Below are positions 16,445 through 25,176 of a stretch of DNA of 64,000 bases, in pieces. Source of the DNA: Marinobacter sp. NP-4(2019) (GTDB lineage: Bacteria; Pseudomonadota; Gammaproteobacteria; Pseudomonadales; Oleiphilaceae); contig NZ_CP034142.1 in assembly GCF_003994855.1 (NCBI RefSeq), positions 434,001-498,000 on the forward strand, given 5' to 3'. The position numbers and the translations under genes were made by a program. Below the pieces are notes generated by a model that had not been told where the DNA came from, made no database searches, and saw only the letters and a program-made list of their open reading frames with translations. Numbering within the stretch: position 1 is the stretch's first letter; every line of letters starts with the position of its first letter.

Positions 16445-17491
16445 TCAGCGATCCGTTAGCTTGATCTCAATCCGCCGATTCTTCTGCAGGGCCTCAGGCG
16501 ATGTGCCGTCAGCAACGGGGAAAAACTCCCCAAAGCCGGCAGCAACCATGCGTCTTTCCGGGACGCCCTGATCTGCGAGGTAGCGAACGACCGCAACCGC
16601 CCGGGCGGTGGACAGCTCCCAGTTGGATGGGAACTGTGGCGTGTTGATGGGAATCACGTCGGTATGACCGTCGATTCGCAGAATCCAGTCAATGTCCTCC
16701 GGGATGCGATCGACCACATCGAGTAACACCTCTGCCAGTTTATTCAGTTCGCGCTGTCCGGCCTCACCAAGCTGCGCTGAGCCAGAGGCGAACAGCAGTT
16801 CCGATGGCAGCAGGAATCGGTCGCCGACTACGCGGATATTTTCGTTCTCCTCCAGAATCTTTCGTAACCGGGCAAAGAACTCCGACTGGTACTGTTCAAG
16901 TTCATTCACGCGCTCGGCCAGCAGGGTGTTGAGCCGCCGGCTGACATTCTCCAGCTCCGCCTCTTTTTCAGCCGTCTCTTGTTCCTGTAGCTTCAGGGCA
17001 GCGCTGATTTGCTTTAACTGATGCTCAAGCGCCGCGATCTGGTTGGATAGCCGCAGGATCATCGCCTGTTGGCTGGCGGAGAGTTCGTCTTTTTCTTCCA
17101 GTGCGCGATCGCGCTCTTCCACGGCCTGGCTCAGGGCGTCCAGCCGTTCGGCTTGTGCCTGGGCGTCGGCTGACTGCTGCATCAGTTGATTCCGCACACT
17201 CTCGAAACGCATCTGCAACTCTTCGTTGCGGGTAATGCTTGCCTCCAACTGGCTCTGGAGCACGGTATTCCTGTCTTTTTCCAGACCCAGCAAGCGGGAA
17301 ATGTCATTCAGGCGGTCGTTGAGACGGGCCAGCTCCATGTTGCGGTCGGACAGGGTCTGGGACAGGTACAGCTGGCTGACGACGTACACCAGCAGCATAA
17401 AAATGATGAGCATCAGCAATGCGGACAGGGCATCCACATAACCCGGCCAGACATTGATGGTGCTGCGGGCGCGGCGCTTGGAACCGATCAC
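16445..17491 (-). CDS. MotB/OmpA-like inner-membrane protein with coiled coil
   Basis: A 348-residue protein with one N-terminal TM helix (about residues 20-42), preceded by WPGYVDALSALLMLIIF, where an acidic residue lies at the membrane edge as in MotB/TolR stators. A long coiled coil follows (about 45-195, many Gln/Glu/Leu heptads), then an OmpA-like peptidoglycan-binding domain (about 220-347, ILRIDGHTDVIPIN, NRRIEIK). It starts 6 bp after the MotA/ExbB-like gene. The pair should form an ion-driven stator-like complex spanning to peptidoglycan. No flagellar genes are nearby, so the driven process is unknown. Confidence 0.85.
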   Translation of the reverse strand: MIGSKRRARSTINVWPGYVDALSALLMLIIFMLLVYVVSQLYLSQTLSDRNMELARLNDRLNDISRLLGLEKDRNTVLQSQLEASITRNEELQMRFESVRNQLMQQSADAQAQAERLDALSQAVEERDRALEEKDELSASQQAMILRLSNQIAALEHQLKQISAALKLQEQETAEKEAELENVSRRLNTLLAERVNELEQYQSEFFARLRKILEENENIRVVGDRFLLPSELLFASGSAQLGEAGQRELNKLAEVLLDVVDRIPEDIDWILRIDGHTDVIPINTPQFPSNWELSTARAVAVVRYLADQGVPERRMVAAGFGEFFPVADGTSPEALQKNRRIEIKLTDR

Positions 17492-17497
17492 GAATCA

Positions 17498-18229
17498 TTA
17501 CCCGATCTGTTGTCCATGGTCTTCCACGGTATCCACGAGGTTGGTGACGCTGGTCAGCCATTCTTCCAGGCCGTCATAGAAACGGTTCTGGGCGTGACCC
17601 GCCTGGATATCCATAAACCCCAGGATCAGTGACCCCCCAAGCCCCAGCAGGGACGAGCTGAACGCGGTACCCATGCCTTGTAGCGGCGTCTGCAGGCCAG
17701 CCTGAAGATCGGCGAACACGACGCCGAAGTCGTCCTGATCCATGTTGAGGTTGGTGATCACCTCGCCCACCGCGTTGATGGTGCCCAGCAATCCCCAGAA
17801 GGTGCCGAGCAACCCGAGAAAAATCAGCAGGCTGATGAAGTAGCGGGTGATTTCCCGCTGTTCGTCCATACGTGAATGAATACCATCCAGCACCGTACGC
17901 AGGGACAGCGTCGACAGGGTAAAGCGATCCCGCTTGTACTCCTCCCCCAGTTGTTTTGCCAGCGGCTTGAGCAGGCGCGGCTCCTGCAGTACCGACAGTC
18001 CGGCGTTGCCGGTACGGAACTGGGCGATCCAGCGCAGTTCGGGAAACAGGATGAAGACCTGCCGATAGGTCAGCGCGATACCGATGATCAACACACAGAC
18101 GATCAGCAGGTTGAAGACCCAGTTGGCCATAAACGCTGTGGTCAGGGGCGCGTGGATGAGCGCGCACACAGCCACCACAACGGCAAGGAAAAGTGTCATC
18201 CAGAACAACGTGTGTTTTGGGTTGCTCAT
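17498..18229 (-). CDS. MotA/TolQ/ExbB-type proton channel protein
   Basis: About 243 residues with two N-terminal TM helices (about 10-30 and 37-57), a cytoplasmic segment, and two further TM segments around YFISLLIFLGLLGTFWGLLGTINAVGEVI and GTAFSSSLLGLGGSLILG, which match the conserved MotA_ExbB domain. I chose ATG 18229 (MSNPKHTL). An in-frame ATG at 18268 has no ribosome-binding site. It partners with the MotB/OmpA-like protein immediately downstream. Such two-gene units are common outside flagellar loci and have no agreed function. Confidence 0.85.
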   Translation of the reverse strand: MSNPKHTLFWMTLFLAVVVAVCALIHAPLTTAFMANWVFNLLIVCVLIIGIALTYRQVFILFPELRWIAQFRTGNAGLSVLQEPRLLKPLAKQLGEEYKRDRFTLSTLSLRTVLDGIHSRMDEQREITRYFISLLIFLGLLGTFWGLLGTINAVGEVITNLNMDQDDFGVVFADLQAGLQTPLQGMGTAFSSSLLGLGGSLILGFMDIQAGHAQNRFYDGLEEWLTSVTNLVDTVEDHGQQIG

Positions 18230-18367
18230 GTGCACCGCCTGCCTGTTTGGGAAGGTATCAAAGAACATAGCACAGGTTGGTGGCTGATGAAGGATGAGGT
18301 GCTTGCCGAACTGATCGTTGATTGATCACCTTTATTTATATAAAGTAAACGCATTAACAATAAGTAA

Positions 18368-19336
18368 ATGAGGCGAGAGATGTTTGGTCAGTCACTGGCA
18401 GGCGCCACGATTCTCCAGGGGGCGCATCCGGAAGAGGTGTCATCGTTTGTTAACCAGCATATCGGTCAGCATCAGCTGGAAATGCTGGGCGGGGACAAAC
18501 GGCAGTCCAGGCTCAGCTTCAGGGAATTTGCCGGGTTCGGTCTGTCACAGCTCAGTTACGGTAACCATGTGCGGGTCAGGAGTCCCGAGCTGGAATCCAT
18601 CTACCATTTCCAGATTGTGACCCGGGGCGAGTGCGTGTGGCGCCAGCCGGGGGAGCGCATGAAAGTACGCAGCGGCCAGGCGGTGATGGTGAACCCCTAT
18701 GAAAAAATCGACCTGGAATACTCCGAGGACTGCGAGAAACTGATCATCAAGATGCCCGAGCATGTGCTGAACAACGCCCGTGCCGTGGCCAATGGCCGTC
18801 TCCCCGACGGCGGTATCCGGTTCGAGCGCACGCCGGTTGATCTCAGGACATGCCCTGCAATGGTCAATATCATGGAGGCGGTGCTGTCGGAACTTGAAGA
18901 GGCGGAAGACGACGATATCAGCCTGGTGTGTACGTCCTATCGGGAGATCATTCTCAAGAAACTGCTGAAAATATTTCCCAGCAACTGGTCGGGGCAAGAG
19001 CCAGGGGCCGCATGCACGCCGGCGCTGGGTCGGGTTCTGGGGTATATCGAGCAGAACATTCGCGACAATATCGATATCGAGGAGTTGTCCTCGGTGTCCA
19101 ATATGAGCGTGCGCTCCATCTATAACGCGTTTTCGAAAGCCTTCTCCACCACGCCCAAGTGCTATATCAAGCAGCTGAAGCTCCATAAGCTGCGGGAGGA
19201 TCTGCTCCAGGGGAAGTGCCGGAACGTCACTGAAATTGCGCTGGATTACGGTTTCAGTCACCTGGGCCGGTTCTCGTCGGATTACCGCAAGGCTTTTGGC
19301 GAGCTACCGTCCGAAACCATGAAGATGGCTGGTTAG
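18368..19336 (+). CDS. AraC-family transcriptional regulator (XylS-like)
   Basis: A 322-residue regulator with an N-terminal AraC-binding/cupin-like sensor domain (about residues 40-190) and a C-terminal double helix-turn-helix AraC domain (about 220-320; NIDIEELSSVSNMSVRSIYNAF, then VTEIALDYGFSHLGRFSSDYRKAFGELPS). The layout resembles XylS/BenR activators. A link to the benzoate genes 17 kb away is only a possibility. The start could also be ATG 18380, which has a slightly better upstream purine stretch. Its 3' end overlaps the convergent IclR gene by 4 bp. Confidence 0.85.
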   Translation: MRREMFGQSLAGATILQGAHPEEVSSFVNQHIGQHQLEMLGGDKRQSRLSFREFAGFGLSQLSYGNHVRVRSPELESIYHFQIVTRGECVWRQPGERMKVRSGQAVMVNPYEKIDLEYSEDCEKLIIKMPEHVLNNARAVANGRLPDGGIRFERTPVDLRTCPAMVNIMEAVLSELEEAEDDDISLVCTSYREIILKKLLKIFPSNWSGQEPGAACTPALGRVLGYIEQNIRDNIDIEELSSVSNMSVRSIYNAFSKAFSTTPKCYIKQLKLHKLREDLLQGKCRNVTEIALDYGFSHLGRFSSDYRKAFGELPSETMKMAG

Positions 19337-20142
19337 CTCCGGCCGTTGTCCTCTTTCTGCAGGCCACAGATCTGTCGGGTGACGCGGTCGCTGCACTCGC
19401 GGACCTTGCCGAACAGGAAGGAGCCCTCGCTGATGTCCGTGTCACGATTCAGTCCCAGCAGGGTGATAACGGTGACGATACTGCCGTTGATGTCGAATAC
19501 CGGCATGCTCAGCACGTTGATTTCGGGCAGGTAATCACTGAAAAACGCACAGTATTTATCACGCCGGATTCGGTCCAGGTGCGGCTGTAATTCCTCCCGG
19601 GTTACCGGCTTTCCCCTGCTTTTCGGCAGGGTGCGGGACGTCTTGTAGAACTGATCCACCAGCTGTTTGCGACGGCTGGCAGGCAGGTGCGCCAGATAGA
19701 TCCGTCCGGCGGCGGAATTCAACGGAGACAGCTCGGCACCCAGACGGACGTTGACCGAGATCGGCTGGCTGGAGTCCAGCCATTTGATCACCAGCGGACC
19801 GTTGCCGTTCCAGACGGTGACCGACACGGTTTTGTCGGTCTCTTCGTTGAGCCGGTCCACCGCCTCGTAGGACAGCTGAATCGGGTTGATCCGCCGCAAC
19901 GCGGAGATCCCCAGGGTGAGGCTGGAGTTACCCAGGGTGTACTGGGTCTGGTTTACCTGGTTGATGTAGCCTTCCCGCAGCAGGCTCACCAGGTATTTGT
20001 GGGCCCGGCTCGGGGACAGCTCCAGCGCGCCGGAAAGCTCCTTCAGGGTCGGCGGTCTTGGGGCCGAGGAAATGTAATTGAGGATGTGAAGACCGATTTC
20101 CAGCGATCCGATTCCCTGTCGTTTGGGGCTTTCTTCTGCCAT
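19333..20142 (-). CDS. IclR-family transcriptional regulator
   Basis: About 269 residues: an N-terminal winged helix-turn-helix (about residues 5-65; PTLKELSGALELSPSRAHKYLVSLLREGYI) and a C-terminal IclR effector domain (about 80-260). Starts at 20142 (MAEESPKRQ) or 20154 (METSMAEES) are preferred. The frame remains open to 20247, but that extension is not IclR-like. It lies downstream of the DcaP-like porin on the same strand, so porin regulation is a reasonable guess. IclR proteins often control aromatic or organic-acid use. Confidence 0.85.
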   Translation of the reverse strand: MAEESPKRQGIGSLEIGLHILNYISSAPRPPTLKELSGALELSPSRAHKYLVSLLREGYINQVNQTQYTLGNSSLTLGISALRRINPIQLSYEAVDRLNEETDKTVSVTVWNGNGPLVIKWLDSSQPISVNVRLGAELSPLNSAAGRIYLAHLPASRRKQLVDQFYKTSRTLPKSRGKPVTREELQPHLDRIRRDKYCAFFSDYLPEINVLSMPVFDINGSIVTVITLLGLNRDTDISEGSFLFGKVRECSDRVTRQICGLQKEDNGRS

Positions 20143-20262
20143 GGACGTTTCCATTCTGAAATGACTGGTGCTGGCAGGGGCCAGCGGAAAACAGACACCC
20201 TGGAGACGGAGGGCGTCTGCGTTCCGGTTTGCTGGCAAGGATACCAATTCTGACGGTCCGGA

Positions 20263-21267
20263 TCAGAATTTGTACTTGGCCATCACCTCAACCTGTTGGC
20301 CTTCCGGCAATAGTGGGCCGAAGGCCAGGTTGTACTTGCGCCATTCCACGCCCACATCCAGATCCGGTGTGACGGCGTGAATCAGGTTCGCGCGGTGGGC
20401 TTCATAGTTGGTATCGGCGTTGTCATCCACTTCAACTGCCGTGTACGCCACGTTGGCGCGCCATTCACTGTTAATCACATAGCGGAAACCGACATCCACG
20501 CCGGCCTGGCTGACGGCATCGTCATCCTCTACATCCGGCGATGCCAGGCTGTTGTTGACGCCAACCCCGGTGAATGCGCCCAGACCCTCGCCGTAATGGG
20601 CGTTCAGGTTGAAGCTGTGGGGGCCGATCATGAATTTCGAGCCAATAGCGCCGCCACCGACAAAGTCGCCGTTTTCAATTTCACGACCGGAGGCGGTCAG
20701 GATGAGGCGGTGACCGCCGTCCAGGTTCAGGCTGTAGTTAACAGCAAGATCCGGTGTGTCGGCGTCGTTGTTGACCGGATCCTGTGCGGTGAAGCGGAAA
20801 CCGGCCACTTCATGGCTGATCAGGTTGGTGCGGAAGTTGAAACCGCCCAGGGTGCCCCGGGGCCCTCCCAGGAAATCCAGGTAATCGTGATAGGCAACGG
20901 CCCAGAACTGACCGGTCCAGGTCTGGCCCACGGTAGTCTGGTCGATCTTGATGAAGGCGTGGCGCAGCCGCAGGTCGTTATTCTCGCCCGGGAAGGTGCC
21001 GCCGTAAAAATCGCCCTCTACGAAGCCAACGATGGTATGGCCGTGTTCCTTATTGATCGCCTTCAGGTTTACGCGGCTCTGGTTGGAGCGGCCAAAGATG
21101 CGGGAATCGCCGCCGTCCACTTTTTCGTAGACACCCTCGGCCTTGAAATAGCCACCGATGCTGAAATTGGTGGCGTTGAAAGTGCCGAGTTCGAGTGCGT
21201 GGGTTGCGGGAGCAGCGCCGAAGCCAGAAGCAATGGCCAGCGCCAGCAGTGAGTTGCGATAGTTCAT
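20263..21267 (-). CDS. DcaP-like outer-membrane porin
   Basis: A 334-residue protein with a signal peptide ending at HALE, and alternating aromatic/polar beta strands throughout (GGYFKAEGVYEKVDGGD, SRVNLKAI, VVGFVEGDFYGG). It ends in a C-terminal phenylalanine, as expected for a barrel inserted by the BAM machinery. The GGYFKAEG opening and the GQTWT motif match DcaP trimeric porins, known in Acinetobacter for dicarboxylate uptake near aromatic catabolism genes. A good SD (AAGGAGAAGG) precedes the start. The IclR gene follows on the same strand. Confidence 0.85.
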   Translation of the reverse strand: MNYRNSLLALAIASGFGAAPATHALELGTFNATNFSIGGYFKAEGVYEKVDGGDSRIFGRSNQSRVNLKAINKEHGHTIVGFVEGDFYGGTFPGENNDLRLRHAFIKIDQTTVGQTWTGQFWAVAYHDYLDFLGGPRGTLGGFNFRTNLISHEVAGFRFTAQDPVNNDADTPDLAVNYSLNLDGGHRLILTASGREIENGDFVGGGAIGSKFMIGPHSFNLNAHYGEGLGAFTGVGVNNSLASPDVEDDDAVSQAGVDVGFRYVINSEWRANVAYTAVEVDDNADTNYEAHRANLIHAVTPDLDVGVEWRKYNLAFGPLLPEGQQVEVMAKYKF

Positions 21268-21392
21268 GTGCCTTCTCCTTGTTGTTTGGCACTGGAACTA
21301 TCGGCGATTCAGGCGGATGCAAATATCCGGTTAATGAACATTCCTATCCATTTTTTGTAGTTATTTACATCCAGTTCGTGCAACACCGTGAA

Positions 21393-22229
21393 TTACTCGA
21401 GGTACAGGCCATGGAAACGCAGATGCTCCTCGATAAAGCTGGCAATGAAGTAGTAGCTGTGGTCGTAGCCCTCGCGCCGGTTCAGCTTCAGCGGATAACC
21501 ACTTATGGCCGCGGCCGACTCAAGGGCTTCCGGGTGAAGCTGTTCCGCCAGGAAGTTATCCGCCTCCCCCTGGTCGACCAGTGCCGGTACAAATTGTCGG
21601 GCTTCCCGCATCAGCAGGCTGGCGTCGTAATTCGCCCAGCGAGCACTCTCTTTTCCCAGATAGGCGGTAAAGGCTTTTTTCCCCCAGGGGCAGTTGACTG
21701 GATTGCAGATCGGGCTGAACGCCGAGACAGACTGGTATCGTTCGGGATTGCGCAGTGCCAGCACCAGAGCCCCGTGACCGCCCATGGAATGGCCTGCGAT
21801 TGAGCGCTGGTCAGTGACCGGGAAAACGGACTCTACCAGGGCCGGCAACTCGTTCAGTACATAATCGTACATCCGGTAGTGCCGGTTCCAGGGACTTTCG
21901 GTGGCATTGACATAGAAGCCCGCACCCTGGCCAAGGTCGTAACTGTCATCGTCGGCAACGCCGTCGCCCCGCGGACTGGTGTCCGGCGCCACGATAGCCA
22001 GACCCAACTCCGCCGCCACGCGGTGGGCACCGGCTTTCTGCATGAAGTTCTCATCGGTGCAGGTCAGGCCGGACAGCCAGTAAAGCACCGGTACCTTTTG
22101 CCCGCTGGCAACCTGCGGCGGCAGGTAAATCGCAAAGCGCATGGCACAGCCAAGGCTGTCAGACGGGTGACTGTATTGCTTGTGCCAGCCACCGAAGCTT
22201 TTGTTGCTGCTCAGGTTTTCAATCGTCAT
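21393..22229 (-). CDS. fghA: S-formylglutathione hydrolase
   Basis: A 278-residue esterase D family alpha/beta hydrolase that releases formate and glutathione from S-formylglutathione, completing formaldehyde detoxification. Visible are the nucleophile elbow GHSMGGHGAL, the family region PVLYWLSGLTCTDENF near the N-terminus, and PDTSPRGDG. It lies 52 bp downstream of frmA copy 2 on the same strand, so the two are likely co-transcribed. Length is typical. Confidence 0.95.
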   Translation of the reverse strand: MTIENLSSNKSFGGWHKQYSHPSDSLGCAMRFAIYLPPQVASGQKVPVLYWLSGLTCTDENFMQKAGAHRVAAELGLAIVAPDTSPRGDGVADDDSYDLGQGAGFYVNATESPWNRHYRMYDYVLNELPALVESVFPVTDQRSIAGHSMGGHGALVLALRNPERYQSVSAFSPICNPVNCPWGKKAFTAYLGKESARWANYDASLLMREARQFVPALVDQGEADNFLAEQLHPEALESAAAISGYPLKLNRREGYDHSYYFIASFIEEHLRFHGLYLE

Positions 22230-22281
22230 TGGAAACTCCGTTGACGGGCCGCCCGCCGGGGAGGGCAGGCGGCTATCAGGA

Positions 22282-23409
22282 TCACTTGTCGAAATGGATC
22301 ACGCTACGAATGCTCTTGCCTTCGTGCATCAGCTCAAACGCTTCGTTGATGTCTTCCAGCCCCATGGTGTGGGTGATGAAATCGTTGAGCTTGAATTCAC
22401 CCTGCAGGTAGCGCTCGACAATGCCCGGTAACTCGGAGCGGCCCTTGACGCCGCCGAAGGCGGAGCCTTTCCAGACCCTACCGGTCACCAACTGGAACGG
22501 ACGGGTGGAGATTTCCTGACCGGCGCCGGCGACACCGATGATGACGGACTCGCCCCAGCCCTTGTGGCAGCACTCCAGGGCTGAGCGCATCACGTCGACG
22601 TTGCCGATGCATTCGAAGGAATAGTCCACACCCCCATCGGTCAGCTCGACAATCACTTCCTGAATGGGTTTGTCGTAGTCCCTGGGATTGATGCAATCGG
22701 TCGCACCCAGCTGGCGCGCCAGGTCGAACTTGCTGTCGTTGATGTCGATGCCAATGATGCGGCCGGCCTTGGCCATGGTGGCGCCGATAATAGCCGACAG
22801 GCCGATGCCACCGAGCCCGAAGATGGCCACGGTAGCGCCTTCCTCCACCTTGGCGGTGTTCATGACCGCACCCATACCGGTGGTCACGCCACAGCCCAGC
22901 AGACAGACTTCTTCCAGCGGTGCTTCTTTATTCACTTTGGCCAGGGAAATTTCCGGCAGCACGGTGTACTCGGAGAACGTGGAGCAGCCCATGTAGTGAT
23001 GGATGGGCTGGCCATCCTTATAGAAACGACTGGTGCCATCGGGCATCAGCCCCTTGCCCTGGGTTTCACGGATCTTGCCGCACAGGTTGGTCTTGCCGGA
23101 CCGGCAGAACTTGCACTCGCCACACTCCGGCGTATACAGGGGAATGACGTGGTCACCCACCACAACACTGGTGACGCCTTCACCGACCGCTTCCACGATG
23201 CCGCCGCCTTCGTGGCCCAGGATGGCCGGGAAGTTGCCTTCCGGATCCTCACCGGAGAGGGTGAACGCATCGGTGTGACACACACCAGTGGCGATGACTT
23301 TCACCAGAACCTCGCCCGCTTGCGGGGGCATGACATCCACTTCTTCAATGGACAGTGGTTGGCCCGGGCCCCAGGCAATCGCCGCTTTCGATTTGATCAT
23401 CTCAGCCAT
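22282..23409 (-). CDS. frmA: S-(hydroxymethyl)glutathione dehydrogenase, copy 2
   Basis: A 375-residue class III alcohol dehydrogenase with the same zinc and NAD motifs as the copy at 11668 (GVCHTD, GHEGGGIVE, ECGECKFCRSGKTNLC, FGLGGIGL). A strong SD (GGAGAG) precedes ATG 23409. It forms the usual detoxification pair with fghA and is divergent from a LysR regulator. The two copies differ mainly at both ends and around residues 115-135 and 330-350. One may serve alcohol or formaldehyde oxidation under different conditions. Confidence 0.96.
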   Translation of the reverse strand: MAEMIKSKAAIAWGPGQPLSIEEVDVMPPQAGEVLVKVIATGVCHTDAFTLSGEDPEGNFPAILGHEGGGIVEAVGEGVTSVVVGDHVIPLYTPECGECKFCRSGKTNLCGKIRETQGKGLMPDGTSRFYKDGQPIHHYMGCSTFSEYTVLPEISLAKVNKEAPLEEVCLLGCGVTTGMGAVMNTAKVEEGATVAIFGLGGIGLSAIIGATMAKAGRIIGIDINDSKFDLARQLGATDCINPRDYDKPIQEVIVELTDGGVDYSFECIGNVDVMRSALECCHKGWGESVIIGVAGAGQEISTRPFQLVTGRVWKGSAFGGVKGRSELPGIVERYLQGEFKLNDFITHTMGLEDINEAFELMHEGKSIRSVIHFDK

Positions 23410-23565
23410 AACTCTCTCCGTTGCTAATACATGGCAGGCGGAAAGCCGCCCGACTCGTCAGGCCATTGTATTTACCTCAGACTGGTTGATAATGGAGGTT
23501 TCAGTTAAATCACTTTTACCGGTGTGTAATAATAATGGTGGAAATAAACGGCGAAGGGAGGCGGA

Positions 23566-24447
23566 ATGTATCGTTGGGAAGGCGTGAACGAATTCGTCGC
23601 CGTGGCGGAAACGGAGAGTTTCACTCACGCCGCGAAAAGACTGGGGGTTTCGACTGCTCAGGTCAGCCGGCAGGTCAGTGCGCTTGAAGCCCGATTATCC
23701 ACCCGCCTTTTCTATCGGACGACCCGACGAGTCTCCGCGACCGAGGCCGGACAGATCTACTACCAGCAGTGCCGGCAGGTGCTCGATGCCCTCGAACAGG
23801 CGGAACGCTCCATCACCAATATGCAACTGGTACCACGGGGAAAGTTGAGGCTGACGGCGCCGGTGACCTATGGCGAGAAGTCGATCGCACCCCTGGTCAA
23901 CGACTTTGTCCTGCGTTACCCGGAACTCGATGTGGAAATGAACCTCACCAACCAGACACTGGACCTGGTGGCCGAAGGTTACGATCTGGCGGTGCGGTTG
24001 GGTAAGCTTGAGGACTCCAGCCTGATGGCCAGACGCCTGGGGTCCCGGACCCTGTATGTGTGTGCGTCGCCAGCCTATCTCTCGGCCCATGGCACCCCGC
24101 ATTCATTGTCGGAGCTGGACCGCCATAACTGTCTACAGGGCAACCTGGATTACTGGCGCTTCCAGGAATCGGGCAAACCCCGCAACATCCGGATAAACGG
24201 TAATGTCCGTTGTGACAGCGGCCGAGCCTTGCTGGATGCAGCGCTCAAGGGCATCGGTATCGTCCAGTTGCCGGACTACTACGTGCAGCCGGCACTGGAT
24301 GCCGGAACCCTGATCCCCCTTCTGACCCACTATCAGGAAGATGACGACGGTATCTGGGCGGTGTATCCCCATAACCGTCATCTGTCGCCGAAGGTGCGAA
24401 TGCTGCTGGATTACTTTGTCGAGTCACTCGGCGCGACGAGCCGTTGA
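23566..24447 (+). CDS. LysR-family regulator divergent from frmA
   Basis: A 293-residue LysR-type regulator with an N-terminal winged HTH (about residues 5-64; FTHAAKRLGVSTAQVSRQVSALE) and a periplasmic-binding-like effector domain (about 90-290). AGGGAGGCGG precedes the ATG. Its divergent placement 156 bp from frmA copy 2 suggests it controls the frmA-fghA unit, as LysR-type regulators of formaldehyde genes do elsewhere. No direct evidence for the inducer is visible. Confidence 0.88.
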   Translation: MYRWEGVNEFVAVAETESFTHAAKRLGVSTAQVSRQVSALEARLSTRLFYRTTRRVSATEAGQIYYQQCRQVLDALEQAERSITNMQLVPRGKLRLTAPVTYGEKSIAPLVNDFVLRYPELDVEMNLTNQTLDLVAEGYDLAVRLGKLEDSSLMARRLGSRTLYVCASPAYLSAHGTPHSLSELDRHNCLQGNLDYWRFQESGKPRNIRINGNVRCDSGRALLDAALKGIGIVQLPDYYVQPALDAGTLIPLLTHYQEDDDGIWAVYPHNRHLSPKVRMLLDYFVESLGATSR

Positions 24448-24462
24448 TCGCTGCAGGCACGT

Positions 24463-25176
24463 TCACACGCTGAGTGCGGTTTCGACCTTTTCCAGGTTTT
24501 GATCAAGCTCCGCGGAGCTACCATCAAAGTGAACCGTCCCTTTCACAATCACCACATGACGGTCGCACAGCTTCTTCAGTGCCTTGATGTTCTTGTCCAC
24601 GATCAGCGTGGAAATGCCCGATTCACGAATCGTCGCAATCACATTCCAGATGTCCTCGCGGATCAGCGGCGCCAGGCCCTCGGTGGCCTCGTCCAGAATC
24701 ATCAGTCGAGGGTTGGTGACCAGGGCCCGGCCGATCGCCAGCATCTGCTGCTCGCCACCGGATAGCTCCGTACCGAGATTGGACAGGCGTTCCTGCAGGC
24801 GTGGGAAGGTCTCCAGAACACGATCGTAGTGCCAGCCGGATTCCCCGTTGCTACCGGGGCGTGCCGCCATCTGCAGGTGCTCCTTCACTGTGAGGTTGTG
24901 GAACATGCCACGGCCTTCGGGCACATAGGCGATGTCCCGGCGCATGCGCTTCCAGGTGGGCAGCTTGCTGATGTCCTCGCCGTCGAAATACACGTGGCCG
25001 CTGCGTGGCGGCACGATGCCGAGGATGGACTTGAGGGTGGTGGTCTTGCCCATGCCGTTGCGGCCCATCAGGCTCATGGACTGGCCCTTGGCCAGGTTGA
25101 ACGACAGGTCGTGCAGGATGTGGCTGCGGCCGTACAGGGTATTGAGGTTCTTTACCTCCAGCAGGCTGTTGGTCAT
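24463..25176 (-). CDS. livF: Branched-chain-type ABC transporter ATPase LivF
   Basis: A 237-residue ABC ATPase: Walker A GRNGMGKTT, signature LSGGEQQML, Walker B LMILDEATEGLAP. The insertion pattern and length are those of LivF. It overlaps livG by 4 bp and is the last gene of a five-gene unit (binding protein, LivH, LivM, LivG, LivF). Substrate could be a branched-chain amino acid or, given the nearby aromatic genes, an aromatic acid. The sequence alone does not decide. Confidence 0.93.
   Translation of the reverse strand: MTNSLLEVKNLNTLYGRSHILHDLSFNLAKGQSMSLMGRNGMGKTTTLKSILGIVPPRSGHVYFDGEDISKLPTWKRMRRDIAYVPEGRGMFHNLTVKEHLQMAARPGSNGESGWHYDRVLETFPRLQERLSNLGTELSGGEQQMLAIGRALVTNPRLMILDEATEGLAPLIREDIWNVIATIRESGISTLIVDKNIKALKKLCDRHVVIVKGTVHFDGSSAELDQNLEKVETALSV

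Noticed and set aside
16445..18229. Zorya-type anti-phage system (ZorA/ZorB-like pair)
   Set aside because: The pair has the right folds, but no ZorC, ZorD or ZorE nuclease/helicase gene is adjacent. Such stand-alone pairs are common in this bacterial group.
20377..21252. + strand reading frame opposite the porin
   Set aside because: The minus-strand porin has a signal peptide, beta-strand pattern and terminal Phe. The opposite frame has none of these.
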